Source: Thermoleophilia bacterium
GTDB taxonomy: Bacteria; Actinomycetota; Thermoleophilia; Gaiellales; Gaiellaceae
Reading direction: 5' to 3'
Assembly (NCBI GenBank): GCA_025934335.1
Contig: JAICYG010000112.1
Location: 1-8,510 of the forward strand
DNA length: 8,510 nt
Both the position numbers and the translations under genes were made by a program. This document shows positions 5,736-8,510 of the stretch, one piece after another. Position 1 is the first letter of the stretch. Every line of letters begins with the position of its first letter. Below the pieces are notes generated by a model, which saw only the letters and a list, made by a program, of their open reading frames with translations, searched no databases and had not been told where the DNA came from.

Positions 5736-6425
5736 CTAACCGACGCCGTCGCGGGCGCCGACGCGCTCGACGACGACCTGTGGGATGCGCGCGTTCGGCG
5801 AAAGGCGCAGGCACATGCGGACGATCTCGGCACAGTCCTGCGGCTGGATCATCTCGTCCGGTGAGATGCCCGACCATTCGGCCATCGGGGTGTCGACGAA
5901 ACCCGGGCAGATCGCGACCGCCCGCACGCCTGCGACCTCGAGCTCGAGGTTCTGCGAGCGGGTGAGCGCGATCACGGCCGCCTTCGTCGCTCCGTAGACG
6001 GTGAGGCCGGGAGTCGGCGCCGTGCCCGCGATCGAGGCCAGGTTGAAGATCCAGCCGCGGCTCGCCTTGAGCAGCGGGATCGCCTCGCGCGAGACGAGCA
6101 GGAGGCCGCGCAGGTTGACGCCGAGCTGCAGGTCGATGTGCTTCGCCTGCAGCGACTCGACGGTCCCGGCGATGCCGAGGCCCGCGGAGTTGACGAGCAC
6201 GTCCATGCCGCCGAAGCGCTCGCGATGCGCCGCGACGACGCGAACACAGTCCTCCTCGCTCGCGAGGTTCGCCGCCGCCGGCTCCGCGCCGAGCTCGGCC
6301 GCCGCCTGCTCGATCCGCTCCGGCCTGCGCGACGCGAGCGTCAGGTCGTAGCCATCGTCGCGCAGCATCCGCGCGATCGCGAGCCCGATGCCCGAGGAGC
6401 CGCCGGTGACGAGTGCGCTCGGCAT
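5736..6425 (-). CDS. Short-chain dehydrogenase/reductase (classical SDR)
   Basis: This 229-residue Rossmann-fold oxidoreductase has the cofactor motif TGGSSGIG (7-14), NSAG (79-82), N104, catalytic S131 (in NLASIAG), and Y144/K148 (YGATK), so the full Asn-Ser-Tyr-Lys tetrad is present. CPGFVDTPM (173-181) follows, as usual. Arginines after beta-2 (ASRRPER, 31-37) suggest a preference for NADP(H). It lacks the C-terminal IDGG typical of FabG, so it is not obviously the fatty-acid reductase; the substrate cannot be told. ATG at 6425-6423 is chosen because it sets the glycine motif at the N-terminus and has TACGGT six bases before it. The open frame continues upstream into selD antisense and should not be used. 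The gene is divergent from selD, with 111 bases between their starts. Confidence 0.92.
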   Translation of the reverse strand: MPSALVTGGSSGIGLAIARMLRDDGYDLTLASRRPERIEQAAAELGAEPAAANLASEEDCVRVVAAHRERFGGMDVLVNSAGLGIAGTVESLQAKHIDLQLGVNLRGLLLVSREAIPLLKASRGWIFNLASIAGTAPTPGLTVYGATKAAVIALTRSQNLELEVAGVRAVAICPGFVDTPMAEWSGISPDEMIQPQDCAEIVRMCLRLSPNARIPQVVVERVGARDGVG

Positions 6426-6431
6426 CTTGCA

Positions 6432-6437
6432 ACCGTA
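6432..6437 (-). promoter_or_regulatory. -10 element TACGGT, leaderless start of the SDR gene
   Basis: On the minus strand TACGGT is followed by TGCAAG and then ATG, so the spacing is six bases. No Shine-Dalgarno is seen. The same hexamer at the same distance precedes selD on the other strand. Confidence 0.55.
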
Positions 6438-6440
6438 GAG

Positions 6441-6450
6441 GACTCGAGTC
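6441..6450. promoter_or_regulatory. 10-base perfect palindrome GACTCGAGTC upstream of the SDR -10
   Basis: GACTCGAGTC is its own reverse complement and lies between the -10 and -35 positions of the SDR promoter, where a repressor could act. CTCGAG-type words are common in this GC-rich DNA, so chance is a fair alternative. Confidence 0.25.
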
Positions 6451-6491
6451 GGGAAGTGCGAATCGGCAGCGCAGTACGGCGTTCCTCTCCT

Positions 6492-6521
6492 GACGGCGGC
6501 GGCCCCCCGGCCGCCGCCGTC
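6492..6521. promoter_or_regulatory. 13-bp perfect GC inverted repeat just before the selD promoter
   Basis: GACGGCGGCGGCC (6492-6504) and GGCCGCCGCCGTC (6509-6521) are exact complements around a CCCC loop. It ends three bases before the proposed selD -10 hexamer. If selD is leaderless, the repeat lies in DNA only and covers the -35 region (an operator or transcription barrier). If transcription starts farther upstream, it would form a very stable hairpin 15 bases ahead of the start codon. Confidence 0.5.
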
Positions 6522-6524
6522 GTC

Positions 6525-6530
6525 TACGGT
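6525..6530 (+). promoter_or_regulatory. -10 element TACGGT, leaderless start of selD
   Basis: TACGGT is followed by GACCTC and then GTG 6537, so the spacing is six bases. The alternative reading, GGTGA as a poor Shine-Dalgarno four bases before the GTG, uses overlapping bases. No -35 hexamer is recognisable. Confidence 0.5.
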
Positions 6531-6536
6531 GACCTC

Positions 6537-7541
6537 GTGGTCAAGCTGACCGAGCTCGCGACGGCGGGCGGGTGTGCGGCGAAGTACTCTGCCGCGCGGC
6601 TCGAGGAGCTCCTGCGCGGCTTCGTGCCCGCGGAGGCCGAGAACCTGCTCGTGGGGCTCGACCCGGCGGACGACGCCGCGGTCTACCGGCTCGACGACGA
6701 GCGCGCGCTCGTCTTCACGATCGACTTCTTCCCGCCGATCGTCGACGACCCCGGCGACTTCGGCGCGATCGCCGCGACGAACGCCCTCAACGACGTCTTC
6801 GCGATGGGCGGAAAGCCCCTGCTCGCCCTGTCGGTCGCCGCGCTGCCCGAGGAGCTCCCGACCGACGTCGTGCGAGCGATCTTCGACGGCGCCGACGCCC
6901 AGGTACGGGAGGCGGGAGCCCTGCTCGCCGGCGGGCACACGATCCGCGACAGCGAGCCGAAGTACGGGCTCGCGGTCGTCGGAACGGTCGCCCCGGACGG
7001 CGTCTGGCCGAAGGCGGGCGCGCTGCCGGGCGACGCGCTCTACGTGACGAAGCCGCTCGGCACGGCGCTCGTGCTCGGCGGCGCGAAGCGTGGGCTCGCC
7101 GATGCGGCCGCGGCGGTTCGGTGGATGCGGACGCTGAACCGCGCGGCGGCCGACCTGCTGCGGCCGCTCGCGCCGAGCGCGGTCACCGACGTGACCGGCT
7201 TCGGGCTGGCGGGGCACGCGTACGAGATGGCGACGCGCAGCGGCGTCCGCATCCTGCTCGACGCGGAGCGGCTCCCGGCGCTCGACGGCGCGCTCGAGGC
7301 CGCCCGGGCGGGCGTCACGACCGTCGGCACGCGCTCGAACCGGGAGTACGCGGCGCTCGAGGTGGGCGACGTGGCGCCGGAGCTCGTCGAGCTCGCCCAC
7401 GACCCGCAGACGTCGGGCGGGCTGCTCGTCTCGCTGCCGGCGGAGAGGGGGATGTCGCTGGAGGCCCAGTTCGCGGCGGCCGGCCTCTTCCTGGCGCGCG
7501 TTGGTCGCGTCGAGGACGGCGTCGGCGTGGGGCTACAGTGA
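6537..7541 (+). CDS. selD: Selenide, water dikinase (selenophosphate synthase)
   Basis: SelD makes selenophosphate from selenide and ATP, the selenium donor for selenocysteine-tRNA and 2-selenouridine. The product has 334 residues, close to the usual 340-350. C13 and K16 (GGCAAK) match the catalytic Cys17/Lys20 pair of E. coli SelD; the protein uses Cys, not selenocysteine, at this site. The AIR-synthase-type fold shows DPADDAAVY (42-50), TIDFFPPIVDDP (61-72), ATNALNDVFAMGGKP (80-94), GGHTIRDSEPKYGLAV (roughly 136-151) and near the end DPQTSGGLL. The frame is open far upstream, but that part is antisense to the SDR gene; GTG 6537 puts the catalytic Cys at the proper place. ctaA starts 4 bases after the stop. 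No selenium-using gene is in the window. Confidence 0.94.
   Translation: MVKLTELATAGGCAAKYSAARLEELLRGFVPAEAENLLVGLDPADDAAVYRLDDERALVFTIDFFPPIVDDPGDFGAIAATNALNDVFAMGGKPLLALSVAALPEELPTDVVRAIFDGADAQVREAGALLAGGHTIRDSEPKYGLAVVGTVAPDGVWPKAGALPGDALYVTKPLGTALVLGGAKRGLADAAAAVRWMRTLNRAAADLLRPLAPSAVTDVTGFGLAGHAYEMATRSGVRILLDAERLPALDGALEAARAGVTTVGTRSNREYAALEVGDVAPELVELAHDPQTSGGLLVSLPAERGMSLEAQFAAAGLFLARVGRVEDGVGVGLQ
7534..7539 (+). promoter_or_regulatory. -10 element TACAGT inside the end of selD, leaderless start of ctaA
   Basis: TACAGT, overlapping the last codons of selD, is followed by six bases and GTG 7546. The hexamer is identical to the -10 of the small-RNA promoter. It would let ctaA be transcribed independently of selD. 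No clear -35 is seen. Confidence 0.5.
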
Positions 7542-7545
7542 CGGA

Positions 7546-8418
7546 GTGGACGCCGTCGCCCAGCCGCTCGCGCGCCTGCGAGGGCTGTCGCTGTCCCCGG
7601 CCGGGATCCGCCGGCTGGTGGTCGGGAACGCGGTCGCTCTCGTCCTGATCGTCGCCACCGGCGCAACGGTGCGGCTGACCGGGTCGGGCCTCGGCTGCGA
7701 GCACTGGCCGGGCTGCGAGCCGCACCACTTCGAGCCGCGCAGCTACCACAGCTACGTCGAGTTCGGGAATCGGGTCGTCGCGTTCCTGACGATCCTGACC
7801 ACGCTCGCCACCTGGCTCCTCGCGCGCGGCCACCGCCGGCTCGCCGCCGTCATCTTCGCGGGGACGCTGGCGCAGGCGCCGCTCGGCGCGCTGACCGTCC
7901 ACTACCACCTCAACCCGTGGTGGGTGCTCTCGCACTTCCTGCTCTCGCTCGTCGTCCTGACGCTCGCCGTCGTCCTCGTCGCCCGCACGCGACCCAGAGG
8001 CACGAGCACGCTCGCGCCGTGGGTGCCGTGGGCCGGGCTCGTGGTCGGAGGCGCCGCCTGCGTGCTCATCTTCTCGGGCGTCCTCGCGACGGCGTCGGGG
8101 CCGCATCCGGGCAGCACGGTCGTGCGCCGGCTGTGGTCGTTCGAGCCGGCCGTCTACTGGCACGTGCGCGCGACCGCGGTCTTCGGCGTCTCGTTCGCGC
8201 TCGTCCTCGTCTATCTCCTGCGCGAGCGCGCACCGCAGGTGCGAGGGGCATTCGTGCTGCTCGGCCTGCTCGCGGTGCAGATGACGATCGGCGAGGTGCA
8301 GTACCGCACGCACCTGCCGTGGTGGCTCGTGCTCGTGCACGTGACCGTTGCGGCGACGGTCTGGGCGGCGGTGACTGCGTTCGTCTTCAGTCTCTGGCGC
8401 CCGCGTAGGATGGCCTGA
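7546..8418 (+). CDS. ctaA: Heme A synthase, COX15/CtaA family
   Basis: CtaA oxidises the C8 methyl of heme O to the formyl group of heme A for aa3-type cytochrome oxidase, in the cytoplasmic membrane. The product has 290 residues and about eight membrane spans. Signatures include ATGATVRLTGSGLGC (37-51) and the extracytoplasmic cysteine pair C51/C57 in CEHWPGC. E72 lies in EFGNR, and conserved histidines are H130 (VLSHFLLSL), H196 (YWHVRATAVF) and H255 (LVHVTVAATVWA). The place of the first-helix histidine of B. subtilis CtaA (EWSHR) is taken by N75; I believe EFGNR occurs in other actinobacterial CtaA proteins but cannot verify it. Only one Cys pair is present. GTG 7546 fits the N-terminus better than an in-frame TTG at 7501, which lies inside selD. 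The stop overlaps the next ATG. Confidence 0.93.
   Translation: MDAVAQPLARLRGLSLSPAGIRRLVVGNAVALVLIVATGATVRLTGSGLGCEHWPGCEPHHFEPRSYHSYVEFGNRVVAFLTILTTLATWLLARGHRRLAAVIFAGTLAQAPLGALTVHYHLNPWWVLSHFLLSLVVLTLAVVLVARTRPRGTSTLAPWVPWAGLVVGGAACVLIFSGVLATASGPHPGSTVVRRLWSFEPAVYWHVRATAVFGVSFALVLVYLLRERAPQVRGAFVLLGLLAVQMTIGEVQYRTHLPWWLVLVHVTVAATVWAAVTAFVFSLWRPRRMA
8406..8411 (+). promoter_or_regulatory. -10 element TAGGAT inside the end of ctaA, leaderless start of the PAC2 gene
   Basis: TAGGAT is followed by six bases and ATG 8418. With the ATGA overlap, the gene could be translated either by coupling from the ctaA mRNA or from its own leaderless transcript. No -35 is recognised. Confidence 0.45.
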
Positions 8419-8510
8419 TGTCGGAGCTACGCATCGACGCGCGCCCGGAGCTCGAGCGGCCGGTGCTGATCGCTGCGTTCCGCGGCTGGAACGACGGCGG
8501 GCAGGGGGCC
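8418..8510 (+). CDS. PAC2-family protein (proteasome-assembly-chaperone-like), N-terminal part
   Basis: Thirty-one codons are seen before the window ends. The start ATG overlaps the ctaA stop (ATGA). The segment RPVLIAAFRGWNDGGQGA (14-31) matches the conserved opening of PAC2-family proteins (PVLV-A-F-GWNDAG-A). Actinobacterial members are of unsettled function; some are discussed with the bacterial proteasome by analogy to the eukaryotic PAC2 chaperone. The assignment rests on this one motif. Confidence 0.72.
   Translation, partial: MSELRIDARPELERPVLIAAFRGWNDGGQGA

Noticed and set aside
3421..6432. A 1003-codon open frame on the minus strand running across SCO1, the kinase gene and the SDR gene
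   Set aside because: It is antisense to the well-supported kinase and out of frame with SCO1 and the SDR. Its product is Arg/His/Glu-rich low-complexity sequence without motifs. GC-rich codon bias suppresses stops in such shadow frames.
6138..6536. N-terminal extension of SelD upstream of GTG 6537
   Set aside because: The extra sequence is antisense to the SDR gene and runs through the inverted repeat; SelD starts normally at 6537.
6426..7400. N-terminal extension of the SDR upstream of ATG 6425
   Set aside because: It is antisense to selD; the Rossmann glycine motif sits at its normal place with ATG 6425.
1..8510. CRISPR arrays, insertion sequences, tRNA or rRNA genes
   Set aside because: No spaced repeats, transposase genes, terminal inverted repeats or tRNA-like cloverleaf/rRNA segments were seen on either strand.

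Overview
This is a GC-rich window of roughly 70% GC with strong G/C third-codon bias, many GTG starts and tightly packed genes. It most resembles a chromosome segment from an actinobacterium, possibly the deep-branching Thermoleophilia (Gaiellales/Solirubrobacterales). That placement is inferred from base composition and protein style, not from a marker gene.

Layout. (1) 1-1511: the C-terminal part of a 14-TM drug-efflux permease (DHA2/EmrB-QacA type), translationally coupled to a TetR-family repressor. (2) 1512-1902: a 391-bp gap without a protein gene and clearly richer in A+T in its second half. It holds two odd palindromes, a 15-bp hairpin, an apparent minus-strand small RNA gene (promoter TTGACA-17-TACAGT, about 159 nt, intrinsic terminator), repeated GTCAAGT motifs and a further inverted repeat. 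(3) 1903-3399: an XRE-type helix-turn-helix regulator with about nine TPR-like repeats. Eighteen bases later comes a 42-residue peptide gene with a near-perfect Shine-Dalgarno; the peptide looks like a signal-peptide or membrane precursor. This arrangement recalls the RRNPP regulator/peptide quorum-sensing pairs of Firmicutes. (4) 3465-5730: a divergent pair, a SCO1/SenC copper-chaperone lipoprotein (minus) and an ABC1/UbiB-family atypical kinase (plus). (5) 5736-6425: a short-chain dehydrogenase (minus), convergent with the kinase gene. (6) 6537-8510: a compact plus-strand run of selD (selenophosphate synthase), ctaA (heme A synthase) and the start of a PAC2-family gene.

How the genes fit together. 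SCO1 (Cu-A assembly), CtaA (heme A) and an ABC1/UbiB kinase (quinone or membrane-lipid metabolism) all serve aerobic respiratory-chain assembly, so the right half has a respiratory flavour. SelD supplies selenophosphate, but no selenium-using gene is visible. Five genes (SCO1, SDR, selD, ctaA, PAC2) carry a TANNNT hexamer exactly six bases before the start codon, the pattern of leaderless transcription. It suggests that ctaA and PAC2 can also be transcribed from promoters inside the preceding gene.

The most interesting part is 1512-3399: a possible peptide-sensing regulator with its own peptide gene, divergent from an apparent structured small RNA with a shared control region.
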